This document shows, piece by piece, positions 25,364-34,277 of a stretch of 64,000 nucleotides of DNA. Within the stretch, counting starts at the first letter, position 1; every line of letters begins with the position of its first letter. The position numbers were made by a program, and so were the translations under genes. The notes under the pieces were generated by a model. That model saw only the letters and a list, made by a program, of their open reading frames with translations. It searched no databases and was not told the origin of the DNA. This stretch comes from Mycobacterium gastri (GTDB taxonomy: Bacteria; Actinomycetota; Actinomycetes; Mycobacteriales; Mycobacteriaceae): the NCBI RefSeq assembly GCF_002102175.1, contig NZ_LQOX01000129.1, positions 124,001 through 188,000 on the forward strand, read 5' to 3'.

Positions 25364-26949
25364 TTCTGGCTCCCTCCAGTCACACCGCTACCGCCGGTGC
25401 CTCCTGGGTTGATGTAGGGGTCGGGCAGCTGCGGCCCCGGCCCGGGCGGCGCGGGCGGACCCGGCGGCAGCCCCGGCGCGAATGTCGACGGCGGCGGTGT
25501 CGGGCCGGCCGGCGCCAGTTGCTCGGTTCGCGCACCCGGCGGTGCGTTCGGCGGCAGCGGCACCGGGGTGCCCGGAACGTCAGGCGGCGGGTCGCCCGGC
25601 CGCCCCGCGATCGGGATGCCCGGCGTCGGCGGCAGGCCATTCGGGTTCGGCGGGGACGCCTCGACGTCCAGCGGCGCCGGGAAGTTCGGACCGCCGAACG
25701 GGCCGAGAAGCGCTCCCGCGCAGGGCAGCGGGTTCCAGGGCCGCGGCAGCCCCTCGTCCCCGACGGTGACATTGCCGCCGGGATTGGCCGGCGTGTACGA
25801 GCAGGGTGAACCGGGCGGGACAGCCGGCCCCGGGTGCTCGGGCGTGCCCTCCAGCACACCCGGCGCCGGCGGCGGCGCGCCATTGGGGAACCGGGTGCCG
25901 TTGGGGTCGGGCCAACGGTATTCCGGCAACCCGGCGCTGCGCCAGAAATTCTCCGGGTCCAGGCCCCGCTTCTTGAACGCGGCGTCGATGAAGGGCTGCA
26001 GAATCTGCCCCGGAACCAGGTTGTGGATGACCACCTTGAAGAACGGTCCCGACGCGATGGACTCATTCAGCGACGGGAGGAATCCGCCGACCATCAGCAG
26101 CCCGTTTGCCAGGTCGTCTTTGCGCTCAACCAGGATGTCGCTGACCTGACGTAGCTGCTCGAGCACATGGTTGAGGTTCGGGTTGTCGTTGATCAGCCCC
26201 TGCACCTGGGCCGAGAACGAAGCGACGTTGGCCAGTAGTGCGTCGATGGCGCGCCCGCGTTCGTTGAACGCGGCGATCAACGTCTTCGCGTTGACCAACA
26301 GCCGGTCCACCTGCTGGCTGCGGTCCCCGAGGATGCTGGCCACCTGGTTGGCCTGCGCAAGCAGGTGCTTGATCTCCTGGTCGCGCTTGCCGATGGTGTC
26401 GGAGAACTTGGCCACGCCCTCGAGGGTGGCGCTCAGATGCGGGTAGGTCTGGTCGATGGTCTGCGACAACACATGCAGCGACTGCTTGACCGTGTCGATG
26501 TCCCAGCCGGTGGCCGCCTTGGTGACGTCGAAGAAGGCGTCGTAAATCTGGTACGGAGTGGTGCTCTGGCCCAACGGCAATGTGCCCCCCGGCCGCAGCG
26601 GCTGGTTGCCGCGCGCCTCGATCTCGAGGACCTTCTTGCCGAGGATGGTGTCGGTGCGGATCGCCAGCCGGCTTTCGGTGCCGATGACGTTGGTGCCGAC
26701 CGAGAATTTGATCTTGATGTGGTCACCGTCGATCGACAGGGCCTCGACCTTGCCGACGTCCATGCCGGCGATGCGCACCTTGTCACCCTTGTTGAGACCA
26801 CCGGAGTCGGTGAACTGCCCGTAGTAGCTCGGCCGTGCGAACAACATGGGGACGCTGGTGAAGCTCTGGCCGACGGCGACGACGATGATCATCACCACGA
26901 TGCCCATGAGGCCGATACGAAGCCGATTGGGAGGTTCCAGCGTTCTCAT
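25360..26949 (-). CDS. mce1C: Mce1C lipid-import protein
   Basis: A 529-residue Mce-family protein beginning MRTLEPPNRLRIGLMG. A membrane helix is followed by the Mce domain (YYGQFTDSGGLNKGDKVRIA), a helical region to about 320, and a C-terminal 190 residues very rich in Pro and Gly, ending GGTGGSGVTGGSQN. The ATG at 26949 was preferred over the GTG at 26961 because it overlaps the mce1B stop as ATGA, the pattern at most junctions here. It is a component of the Mce1 conduit. Confidence 0.95.
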   Translation of the reverse strand: MRTLEPPNRLRIGLMGIVVMIIVVAVGQSFTSVPMLFARPSYYGQFTDSGGLNKGDKVRIAGMDVGKVEALSIDGDHIKIKFSVGTNVIGTESRLAIRTDTILGKKVLEIEARGNQPLRPGGTLPLGQSTTPYQIYDAFFDVTKAATGWDIDTVKQSLHVLSQTIDQTYPHLSATLEGVAKFSDTIGKRDQEIKHLLAQANQVASILGDRSQQVDRLLVNAKTLIAAFNERGRAIDALLANVASFSAQVQGLINDNPNLNHVLEQLRQVSDILVERKDDLANGLLMVGGFLPSLNESIASGPFFKVVIHNLVPGQILQPFIDAAFKKRGLDPENFWRSAGLPEYRWPDPNGTRFPNGAPPPAPGVLEGTPEHPGPAVPPGSPCSYTPANPGGNVTVGDEGLPRPWNPLPCAGALLGPFGGPNFPAPLDVEASPPNPNGLPPTPGIPIAGRPGDPPPDVPGTPVPLPPNAPPGARTEQLAPAGPTPPPSTFAPGLPPGPPAPPGPGPQLPDPYINPGGTGGSGVTGGSQN

Positions 26950-27986
26950 TGTGGCGTGCACCTACCCGTCGGCTGGGTGAAGAGCCGGACCGTGCGCACC
27001 GGCCCGCCGGGCTGCAGCCCATTGATTCTGAGGCTGATGTCGCAGGAGTAGAAATTCACGAAGTCCCCGTAGGACCCGATGGTGCGCCCGATCATGTTCA
27101 GCGCGGTCGGGACCTTGTGCAGGAAGTCGTTCAACTCCTGACGCTGGTCGATGAGCGGCTGCTGGACGGCATCGAGGTAGTTGACGGTCTTGTGCAGCAG
27201 TGCGCGGTCCTCGGCCAGCAGATCGGCCACGGTTCCGGCGGCGTTGCTGATGTGCACGATGCCGTCCGCCAACTGGGTACGGTGGTCCTTCAACCCGGTG
27301 ATCAGCACCTCCAGGTTGTTGACCGTCTGATCGAAGTCCTTGCGATGGCGAACCGTGGTATCCAGCACGGCGTTCAAGTTCTTCACCACCTCGCCGATCG
27401 CCTGGTCGCGTTCGGCGATCTGTGAGGTCAGCTGCGCGGTCTGGTCGAGAATGTCGTTGATGGTGCCGCCCTGGCCCTGGAACACGGTGATGAGCGCCGA
27501 GGCGATGGTGTTGACCTTGTCCGGGTCCAGCGCCCGGAACACCGGCTTGAAACCGCCGATCAGTGCGTCGAGGTCGAGCGCCGGCGACGTGCGCGACAGC
27601 GGAATGAACCCACCCGGCCGCATGACCCGGTCGCTGCCCTCGCCGTCACCGCGCTTGAGTTCCAGGTAACGATTGCCGATCAGGTCGAGGTAGCGGATCT
27701 GCGCCGTCGTCGATTGGTAAAGGGGTATCGAACGGTCGACGTCGAAATCCACCCGGACCCGTTTGCCGCCGTCGACCAGCGACACATTTTTGACCTTGCC
27801 GATCTCCACCCCCGAAGCGCGGACGAATTGTCCGGGCCGGAGCCCGCTGACGTTGCTGAACTCAGCGGAGTAGCCGTAGGTGCGGTCGAAGCGGATCTGA
27901 CCGAAAACGATGACGATCATCACGCTGAACAGCACCAGCACCAGTGCGAAGGCGCCGAGTTTTATTACAGTACCGGTGATTTTCAT
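26946..27986 (-). CDS. mce1B: Mce1B lipid-import protein
   Basis: A 346-residue Mce-family protein, the same length as remembered for Rv0170. It has a membrane helix at about 7-28, the Mce domain (YSAEFSNVSGLRPGQFVRAS, then GVEIGKV) to about 115, and a helical tunnel region. It ends without a proline-rich tail. The ATG start overlaps the mce1A stop (ATGA). It is a subunit of the Mce1 hetero-hexamer. Confidence 0.96.
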   Translation of the reverse strand: MKITGTVIKLGAFALVLVLFSVMIVIVFGQIRFDRTYGYSAEFSNVSGLRPGQFVRASGVEIGKVKNVSLVDGGKRVRVDFDVDRSIPLYQSTTAQIRYLDLIGNRYLELKRGDGEGSDRVMRPGGFIPLSRTSPALDLDALIGGFKPVFRALDPDKVNTIASALITVFQGQGGTINDILDQTAQLTSQIAERDQAIGEVVKNLNAVLDTTVRHRKDFDQTVNNLEVLITGLKDHRTQLADGIVHISNAAGTVADLLAEDRALLHKTVNYLDAVQQPLIDQRQELNDFLHKVPTALNMIGRTIGSYGDFVNFYSCDISLRINGLQPGGPVRTVRLFTQPTGRCTPQ

Positions 27987-29302
27987 GGGTTGATCGTGTT
28001 GTCCCCTACTTGACGGCCCCAGACGTATTCGATCGCGTAGGGCGAACCGGTCTCCAGGTGGTTATAGGGAGCGATGCTGTTGCCGGTGTCCATCACCAAC
28101 TCGGGTGCCGGCCAGAAGTCGTGGGTGATGTGCTGCCAGCAGCCCGGCGCACCGCCAGGGCCGCCATGCGCGTTGACCCGCGGCAGGTTTTCCGGATACA
28201 TGTATGGATTCGGCGCTCCGCCGACCACCCCGGCGGCCAGCCCGCCGATCTGTGAGAGCAGCAGCGGCACCAGCGACGTCGGGTTCAGCATCAATCCCAA
28301 CCCGGACAGCAGCTCGCTGTGAGTGGCCAGCGAGTAGCCGTTGCCGCCGAGGAACGTGGCGGCCTTGGGCTCGATGTCGTGGTAGTTGCGCAGCGTACAG
28401 AACAGCTCCGGGCTGTAGGTGTCCAGCAACTGAGCACTGGGCACCAGGTCGGCGGCGCCACGCGCCAGATACGGGCCACCCCGGCCAAAGACGTCCGCTC
28501 CGGTGTTGCCGAACCCGACCGCCGCCAGCAAAGCGGCATCCAATTCGCGCTGGTGCTGGTTGAACGTGCGCGCCGTAGGCACCGAATTGTCAAGGAAGTC
28601 AAACAAATCCGGCGATGCGTTGGCGTAGACGTCGCCCAGCGCCGCCAACTGCTGAATGTCGCGGCGGGCCTGCGGCATCCGCGGGTTGACATCGTCGAGG
28701 ATCGCGTTGGCGTTGACGATCGATTGCCCGAAGCGATCGCCCAATCCGGTCAGCGCCTGGGCGGCCGCGCTGAGCGTCAGGTTGAGCTTGACCGGGTCCA
28801 CCTTCTCGGCAATCGAGGTGATGGTCTGGAACAAGGTATTGATCTCGGTGGTCACCCCGACGGCATTGATGACGCTCTTGGGGGTGAGATGCCCCTTCGA
28901 GATGACGTTGCCACGGTCGTCTCTCGGCGTCGTCAGCGACACATACTTGCCGCCGAACACCGTGGTCGCCTTGATTTGCGCGTTGACGTTCTCCGGTACC
29001 AGCGAGAGGTACTTCGGATTGACGTTCAAGACGAACTTGGCGGCCGGTTTGCCGTCGCGCGTGATCTCCGAGATGGTGTCGACCCGGCCGATCTGCACAC
29101 CGTTGTAGGTGACCTTCGAGCCGGGATCCATCACCAGGCCGGCTCGATCGGAAAACATCGTCAGCTTGACCTTCGGGGTGAAATCCCCACGAAACTGCAG
29201 GTACACCAACACGAATATGACAAGCGCGAGTACCAGAAAGACAACACCCGCCGTCTTGTACGGCGGGTCGCTGACCTTGTTGACCTTCGCCGGCATCGTC
29301 AT
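27983..29302 (-). CDS. mce1A: Mce1A lipid-import protein
   Basis: A 439-residue Mce-family protein: a membrane helix (about 17-36), the Mce domain (LTMFSDRAGLVMDPGSKVTY, then NGVQIGRV), helical tunnel segments, and a C-terminal region with RVNAHGGPGGAPGCWQHITH. Mce1A is the founding mammalian-cell-entry protein and part of the fatty-acid importer. It starts four bases after yrbE1B ends. The remembered M. tuberculosis protein is 454 residues; the shorter C-terminus here is a natural difference. Confidence 0.96.
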   Translation of the reverse strand: MTMPAKVNKVSDPPYKTAGVVFLVLALVIFVLVYLQFRGDFTPKVKLTMFSDRAGLVMDPGSKVTYNGVQIGRVDTISEITRDGKPAAKFVLNVNPKYLSLVPENVNAQIKATTVFGGKYVSLTTPRDDRGNVISKGHLTPKSVINAVGVTTEINTLFQTITSIAEKVDPVKLNLTLSAAAQALTGLGDRFGQSIVNANAILDDVNPRMPQARRDIQQLAALGDVYANASPDLFDFLDNSVPTARTFNQHQRELDAALLAAVGFGNTGADVFGRGGPYLARGAADLVPSAQLLDTYSPELFCTLRNYHDIEPKAATFLGGNGYSLATHSELLSGLGLMLNPTSLVPLLLSQIGGLAAGVVGGAPNPYMYPENLPRVNAHGGPGGAPGCWQHITHDFWPAPELVMDTGNSIAPYNHLETGSPYAIEYVWGRQVGDNTINP

Positions 29303-29306
29303 GGCG

Positions 29307-30176
29307 CTACACCGTCAGTGCGAAGTTGGGGTCGACGCCGTAGAGCGCCAACGCGGCGGACAAGACGACCACGGGTATCGAGACCAGCGAGAAACGCATC
29401 GATCGGCCGACGGCCTCGCCGACACCGACGGGGCCGCCGCCGGCGCTGTACCCGTAGTAGCAGTGACTGACCATCACCACCGCGGTGATGATGATGGCCT
29501 CCAAAAATGACCAGAAGACGTCGTCAGGGCGCAGGAACGTCCGGAAGTAGTGGTCGTAGGTGCCGGTCGACTGTCCGTAGAGCACCGTCGTGGTGATCTG
29601 CGGGGAGAGGAACGCCATGATCATGGCCATCGCATAAAGCGGGATGATCACCGTCAGCCCCGCCAGGATCCGGGTGGTAGCCAGGAAGCAGATCGACTTG
29701 ATGCCCATCACTTCCAGGGCGTCGATCTCTTCGCTGATCCGCATCGCACCGAGCTCGGCGGTGGCACCGGCGCCGACCGTTGCCGCGATGGCCACACCGG
29801 TGACCACCGGCGCGGCGATGCGGACGTTGATCAGCGCGGAGAAAAAGCCGGTGAACGCCTCCACCCCGATGTTCCCCAGCGACGCGAATCCCTGGATTGC
29901 GACCAGCGAACTGCCGGACAACGTGACGAAACCGACGATCGCGGCGGTGCCGCCGACGACGGCCATCGCACCAGTGCCCATTCCGATCTGAGCGATCAGC
30001 CGCAGGGTTTCCTTGCGATAGCGGCTCAGGGCAAACGGGATGTTCCCGAGACTGACCAGCGTGAACCAGGCCAGCCGGCCGGTCGTGTCCAGCCCGCGGA
30101 CCGCCGCACCGCCATATCGGTTCAGATTGGCGACGGCCCTGGGGAATCGGGCGCGCAATACCGCGGAAGTCGCCAT
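29307..30176 (-). CDS. yrbE1B: YrbE1B ABC-type permease
   Basis: A 289-residue MlaE-type permease with five to six membrane helices. The EIDALEVMGI loop that couples to the Mkl/MceG ATPase is present (SEEIDALEVMGIKSICFLAT). It pairs with YrbE1A to form the inner-membrane part of the Mce1 importer. It starts one base after the yrbE1A stop. Confidence 0.96.
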   Translation of the reverse strand: MATSAVLRARFPRAVANLNRYGGAAVRGLDTTGRLAWFTLVSLGNIPFALSRYRKETLRLIAQIGMGTGAMAVVGGTAAIVGFVTLSGSSLVAIQGFASLGNIGVEAFTGFFSALINVRIAAPVVTGVAIAATVGAGATAELGAMRISEEIDALEVMGIKSICFLATTRILAGLTVIIPLYAMAMIMAFLSPQITTTVLYGQSTGTYDHYFRTFLRPDDVFWSFLEAIIITAVVMVSHCYYGYSAGGGPVGVGEAVGRSMRFSLVSIPVVVLSAALALYGVDPNFALTV

Positions 30177-30177
30177 G

Positions 30178-30984
30178 TCAGTGCCCCGTCCCGAACCGGA
30201 CGCCGACCGTGGTCAGCACCACGTTGACCGCGAAAAGCGCGACCACGCAGAGCACGACGGTCTCGTTGACAGCGGTACCCAAACCCTTGGAGCCGCCCCG
30301 GACGGTCAGCCCGCGGTAGCAGCCGACCAGCCCGGCGATCAGCCCGAACGTCGCCGCCTTGACCATCGCGATGACGACCTCGGGCAGGCCGGTAATGGTG
30401 GTGAGAGTGGCCAGGTACGCGCCGCCCGACACGTTCTGCAGATAAACACCGAAAAGATAACCGCCCACCAGCCCAACGGTGATCACCATGGCGTTGAGCA
30501 ACGTGGCGATGAGCGTCGCGGCAATGACCCGGGGAACGACGAGCCGGTGGATGGGGTCAATGCCCAGCACCTCCATCGCGTCGATCTCCTCACGGATGGT
30601 GCGGGCACCCAGATCGGCGCAGATGGCGGTCGACCCGGCGCCGGCCACCACCAGCACCGTGACCTGTGGGCCGAGCTGGGTGACGGCCCCGATCGCGGCG
30701 CCGGCACCGGAGAGGTCAGCGGCACCGAACTGGGCCAGCAGCACGTTGAGCGTGAAGATCAGCAGGACGGTGAACGGCACCGAGACCAAGATGGCCGGCA
30801 GCAGCGCGACCCGCATGATGAACCAGCACTGCAGGATGAACTCGCGCCATTGGAACGGCCTGCGAAACAGCGCCTTTCCGGTCAACACACACATCCGGAA
30901 GAATCCGCCGACGAGTGTGAGGGGCGTTTCCACTTGGTCACGTAGGTAGCCCAGCAGGTGCGGACGCGTCGAGGTCGTCGTCAC
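30178..30984 (-). CDS. yrbE1A: YrbE1A ABC-type permease
   Basis: A 268-residue MlaE-type permease with about five membrane helices and the coupling motif EEIDAMEVLGIDP. The GTG start at 30984 follows GGAGG at good spacing. It is the partner of YrbE1B. It lies 237 bp downstream of fadD5, the only sizeable gap in the operon; that gap may hold an internal promoter. Confidence 0.95.
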   Translation of the reverse strand: MTTTSTRPHLLGYLRDQVETPLTLVGGFFRMCVLTGKALFRRPFQWREFILQCWFIMRVALLPAILVSVPFTVLLIFTLNVLLAQFGAADLSGAGAAIGAVTQLGPQVTVLVVAGAGSTAICADLGARTIREEIDAMEVLGIDPIHRLVVPRVIAATLIATLLNAMVITVGLVGGYLFGVYLQNVSGGAYLATLTTITGLPEVVIAMVKAATFGLIAGLVGCYRGLTVRGGSKGLGTAVNETVVLCVVALFAVNVVLTTVGVRFGTGH

Positions 30985-31087
30985 TGTCGCCTCCTCACCA
31001 TGGGACCGCTCGGGTTGCGGCGTAACGGCCGATCATGTCGCACGCCTTCCTCCTTGCCCCATCCCTAGGTGTGTGACCGTCGGCTCC

Positions 31088-31101
31088 CTACCTGCAGGTA
31101 G
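31088..31101. promoter_or_regulatory. Perfect 14-bp palindrome before yrbE1A
   Basis: CTACCTGCAGGTAG reads the same on both strands and lies 103 bp upstream of the yrbE1A start, in the fadD5-yrbE1A gap. In M. tuberculosis this gap is reported to contain an internal, repressed promoter. The palindrome is a candidate operator for it (inference). Confidence 0.4.
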
Positions 31102-31221
31102 TAACGGAGACCACAGGAATGTACCTGATGGCCGTCGGCGTGTGAACCGCATCCTCACAATTAACCCTTCGTCAACAGCGGGCAACCCGCAAAGGTCCTG
31201 TCAGTCGTCCTCTCTTTTCGT

Positions 31222-32850
31222 TTAATGCATTGGCACAGGACGGTTTTCGAAGCTCCTCCGAGCTCCGTAGCGCAATCGCAATTCGGTTTTGAGCACCTTC
31301 CCGGCAGGGTTGCGGGGCAGTGCCTCGACGATCTCGAGCGCCTTGGGGTGTTTGTAACGCGCGAGCCGCTCGGTCAGGTACTCAGTTAGGTCTTCGATCC
31401 GGAGGGGGGCGTCCGTTACAGCCGCGATCGCAACCGGCACCTCGCCCCACTTTTCGTCGGGCCGGCCGATCACCGCGACTTCGGCGATGCCCGGGTGGCC
31501 GGCCAGAACGTTTTCCACCTCGGCGCAGTAGATGTTCTCGCCGCCGGAGATGATCATGTCCTTCTTGCGGTCGACCACCCAGACGTAGCCGTCGGAGTCC
31601 ATCCGGACGAGGTCCCCGGAATGAAACCAGCCGCCGGCGAACGCTTCCGCGGTGGCCTGCGGGTTGTTCCAGTAGCAGCTCATCAATGTCGGTGCGCGGT
31701 AGACGATTTCGCCCACCTCACCGACGGGTACGTCGTCCATCTGGTCGTCGACCACGCGGGCGGCGACCGTGGGGATCACCTTGCCGACCGAGCCGCGCTT
31801 GCGGATCGCGTCTTCGCCGAGCAGCATGCAAGTGACCGGCGACATCTCGGTCTGGCCGAACGCGGCCAGAATCTGCGTTCCGGGAAAGACCTCCGACATC
31901 TGCCGCAGCAACGCGTCCGGCGCCGGTGCGGCGCCCCATGACATTACCCGCAATTTCAGGTTGCGCGGCCTTGCCTGCTGCTCGGCGCACACCGCCTGCC
32001 ATTGCGCGGGCACCAGAAAGATCCCGGTGACCCGCTCCGCGGCCAGCACGTCGAGCAGTTGACCGGGATCGAACGCGCCCAGTGGGTACAGCACTGTGGG
32101 AACACCGAGCAACATCCCGGTCAGCATGTTGCCGATCCCGGCGATGTGGAACAGCGGAACCCCGATGAAACCGACGTCGCTGCCGATGTTGGCGCCGCTG
32201 GTGTACAGCGCGGTTATCGCCTGCCCGGTGAGATTGGCGTGCGTGAGCACCGCGCCCTTCGGCCGGCCGGTGGTCCCCGAGGTGTACATGATCAGGGCCG
32301 GCGAGTCGTTCGGGATGTCGACCGGTCCGGGCGGGCCCCCGGTCTCGTTGATCAGGTCGTCATAGCCAAGCACGGTGTCGTCGGATGCGCCGCCGGCCAC
32401 CACGATGGTGTCCACCAGCGGCCGGATGGAGCGGACACCGGTGGCTACCGGCGCCAGCACCGCCTCGGTGATCAGCACCCGAGGTGCGCAGTCCGCCACC
32501 AGCACGGCGATCTCGGTCGGGGTGAGCCGGAAATTCAGTGGCACCGCGATGGCCCCGAGCATGTTGGCCGCCAGCACCGACTCGATGAACTCGGTGCGGT
32601 TGAGCATCAGGATCATGACCCGGTCGCCGAAGCCGACCCCTCGACGGCTCAGGGCGCCGGCCAGCGCGGTGACCCGATAGCGCAGGTCAGACCACGTCAC
32701 AGTGTGACCCAGAAACCGGAGTGCGGTCGCCTCGGGCTGCATCAGGGCATGCCGCTCGAGCTGGTTGACCCAGTTTTGCCGCCGGGCCAGATAGGGCTGC
32801 TCCAGGCCGGCTGCGGCCTGGCTCAGATGACTGGCCAGTTGCGCGGTCAA
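31222..32850 (-). CDS. fadD5: Fatty-acyl-CoA/AMP ligase FadD5
   Basis: A 542-residue adenylate-forming enzyme that activates fatty acids to acyl-CoA, needed to use lipid delivered by Mce1. The ATP/AMP-binding loop MYTSGTTGRPKG lies at about residue 185. The AFGQTE motif, the GWFHSGDL hinge segment, the DRKKDMIISGGENIY motif and the catalytic Lys in NPAGKVLK near residue 520 are all present. It is the first gene of the mce1 operon and divergent from its repressor gene mce1R, with a palindrome between them. Confidence 0.96.
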   Translation of the reverse strand: MTAQLASHLSQAAAGLEQPYLARRQNWVNQLERHALMQPEATALRFLGHTVTWSDLRYRVTALAGALSRRGVGFGDRVMILMLNRTEFIESVLAANMLGAIAVPLNFRLTPTEIAVLVADCAPRVLITEAVLAPVATGVRSIRPLVDTIVVAGGASDDTVLGYDDLINETGGPPGPVDIPNDSPALIMYTSGTTGRPKGAVLTHANLTGQAITALYTSGANIGSDVGFIGVPLFHIAGIGNMLTGMLLGVPTVLYPLGAFDPGQLLDVLAAERVTGIFLVPAQWQAVCAEQQARPRNLKLRVMSWGAAPAPDALLRQMSEVFPGTQILAAFGQTEMSPVTCMLLGEDAIRKRGSVGKVIPTVAARVVDDQMDDVPVGEVGEIVYRAPTLMSCYWNNPQATAEAFAGGWFHSGDLVRMDSDGYVWVVDRKKDMIISGGENIYCAEVENVLAGHPGIAEVAVIGRPDEKWGEVPVAIAAVTDAPLRIEDLTEYLTERLARYKHPKALEIVEALPRNPAGKVLKTELRLRYGARRSFENRPVPMH

Positions 32851-32897
32851 CTGTGCGATCCCTTCACTCCTGCACCGCTTGCGTCACGCTGATATTT

Positions 32898-32916
32898 GAT
32901 AAAACATGGTGTTATC
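32898..32916. promoter_or_regulatory. Candidate Mce1R operator
   Basis: GATAAAACA-T-GGTGTTATC is a dyad with seven of nine matched pairs around the central T at 32907. It sits 47 bp upstream of fadD5 and about 80 bp upstream of the chosen mce1R start, as expected for a GntR repressor controlling both directions. The binding is inferred. Confidence 0.55.
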
Positions 32917-32997
32917 TGGGTCACATTAACGGGCCCAGTGGCCCTAAAACAAGACCTGCAAAGTCCCGCCAAGCCCCCGAAAGTCCTGGCAGGCCGC

Positions 32998-33717
32998 ATG
33001 AACGCTCCGCTATCCGCCCGGCCGCGAAGCCGGCGGCCACTGCGCCGGGCGCAGTTATCCGACGAGGTGGCCGGCCATTTGCGGGCGGCGATCATGTCGG
33101 GGACCCTGCGTCCGGGCACGTTCATCCGCCTCGACGAGACCGCGGCCGAACTGGGGGTCAGCATCACCCCGGTTCGTGAGGCCCTGCTGAAGCTGCGCGG
33201 CGAAGGCATGGTGCAGCTGGAGCCGCACCGTGGTCACGTGGTACTGCCGCTGACCAGGCAGGACATCGAGGACATCTTCTGGCTGCAGGCCACCATTGCC
33301 AGGGAGCTTGCCGCCGCGGCGACCGCCCGGATCACCGACGTGGAGATCGAGGAGCTGAGCCGCATCAACGATGGGCTGGCCGCTGCCGTCGGGTCCGGTG
33401 ACGCCGAGACCATAGCGACGCTCGAGTTCTCGTTCCATCGCATCTTCAATCAGGCGAGCCACCGAATCAAGCTGGCCTGGTTCCTACTGAATGCCGCCCG
33501 CTACATGCCGGCGCAGGTGTTTGCCGCGGATCCGCGATGGGGCGCGGCCACCGTGGACAATCACCGACGGCTGATCGCGGCGCTGCGCCGCCGGGATGCG
33601 GCCGCGGTCGCCGAGCACACCGTCTGGCAATTCACCGACGCGGCACGACGACTGACCGAAACGCTGGACCGCAACGGAATCTTCGGCCAATCCGATCGGG
33701 TTGCCCCGTCTTCCTAG
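32998..33717 (+). CDS. mce1R: Mce1R, GntR/FadR-family repressor of mce1
   Basis: A 239-residue regulator. The winged helix-turn-helix (about residues 20-82: LSDEVAGHLRAAIMSGTLRP and ETAAELGVSITPVREALLKL) is followed by a helical FCD ligand domain of the FadR class (LQATIARELAAAATARI, FHRIFNQASH), likely sensing an acyl effector. In M. tuberculosis Mce1R represses the mce1 operon. The ATG at 32998 is used. A GTG at 32938 and a TTG at 32896 are in frame, but the latter would run through the putative operator. Its end overlaps the SRPBCC gene by four bases. Confidence 0.92.
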   Translation: MNAPLSARPRSRRPLRRAQLSDEVAGHLRAAIMSGTLRPGTFIRLDETAAELGVSITPVREALLKLRGEGMVQLEPHRGHVVLPLTRQDIEDIFWLQATIARELAAAATARITDVEIEELSRINDGLAAAVGSGDAETIATLEFSFHRIFNQASHRIKLAWFLLNAARYMPAQVFAADPRWGAATVDNHRRLIAALRRRDAAAVAEHTVWQFTDAARRLTETLDRNGIFGQSDRVAPSS

Positions 33718-34154
33718 CCGGTGGCCAGGTTCTCGGCGCGCTGTTTGAGGTTCTCGGCGAGCTGCTCGAGGACATTGTTCAGCAGCATTTTCACCATGGG
33801 CGCGGGCACCGGCAGGCTGGGCTCGACGTCGATGTCCACGGTCAGCAAGCTGTTGGCGCCGGTCTCCACCACGCTGAACAACTGCTCCTGCTTGATAAAG
33901 AGGTCACCTTGCTGCATGACCGTTTGGATCTGGTTGTCACCCGGGTAATACACGGCGTGGATATAGATGCCTTCGAAGCCTTGGACGGCGGTGTCGAGCC
34001 GCACCTGGCTGGGACGCCCGTCGTCATAGCGGTGCAGCACCCAGGCGCCCTTGATCCCTTCGTTCCATTCCGGGTACCGCTCGATATCGGCGACGATGCC
34101 CATGATCGCCGCGGCGTCCGCGCTGACCTCGACGGTCTTGCTCAAAACTGGCAT
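33714..34154 (-). CDS. SRPBCC (polyketide cyclase-like) protein, TB18.5-like
   Basis: A 146-residue soluble protein with the START/SRPBCC fold: it begins MPVLSKTVEVSADAAAIMGI and has the YPEWNEGIKG segment typical of the START/SRPBCC fold, with a hydrophobic ligand pocket. The last helix is amphipathic (PAPMVKMLLNNVLEQLAENL). The equivalent M. tuberculosis protein is Rv0164. It probably binds a lipid-like ligand; no enzymatic residues are evident. It is convergent with mce1R. Confidence 0.88.
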   Translation of the reverse strand: MPVLSKTVEVSADAAAIMGIVADIERYPEWNEGIKGAWVLHRYDDGRPSQVRLDTAVQGFEGIYIHAVYYPGDNQIQTVMQQGDLFIKQEQLFSVVETGANSLLTVDIDVEPSLPVPAPMVKMLLNNVLEQLAENLKQRAENLATG

Positions 34155-34222
34155 TGGCGAAGCATACCGGCGGGCACTGACCGCGCCGGTTGGGGCCTGA
34201 TTTCGGGTGTGGCCCGGCCTAT

Positions 34223-34277
34223 TTCACGCGGGTTTCACGCCGGCTTCACGCAAGCCTCACGCAAGCCTCACGCAAGC
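34223..34277. repeat. Five tandem 11-bp units over a stop codon
   Basis: Units of the form YTCACGCNNGY (TTCACGCGGGT, TTCACGCCGGC, TTCACGCAAGC, CTCACGCAAGC, CTCACGCAAGC) run end to end. The stop codon of the hotdog thioesterase (34257-34259) lies within the fourth unit. Because 11 is not a multiple of 3, gain or loss of a unit would change the protein's C-terminus. Confidence 0.9.

Noticed and set aside
32896..32997. TTG start for mce1R
   Set aside because: It would place the coding start inside a palindrome that fits the repressor's operator; a later ATG also keeps the whole DNA-binding domain.
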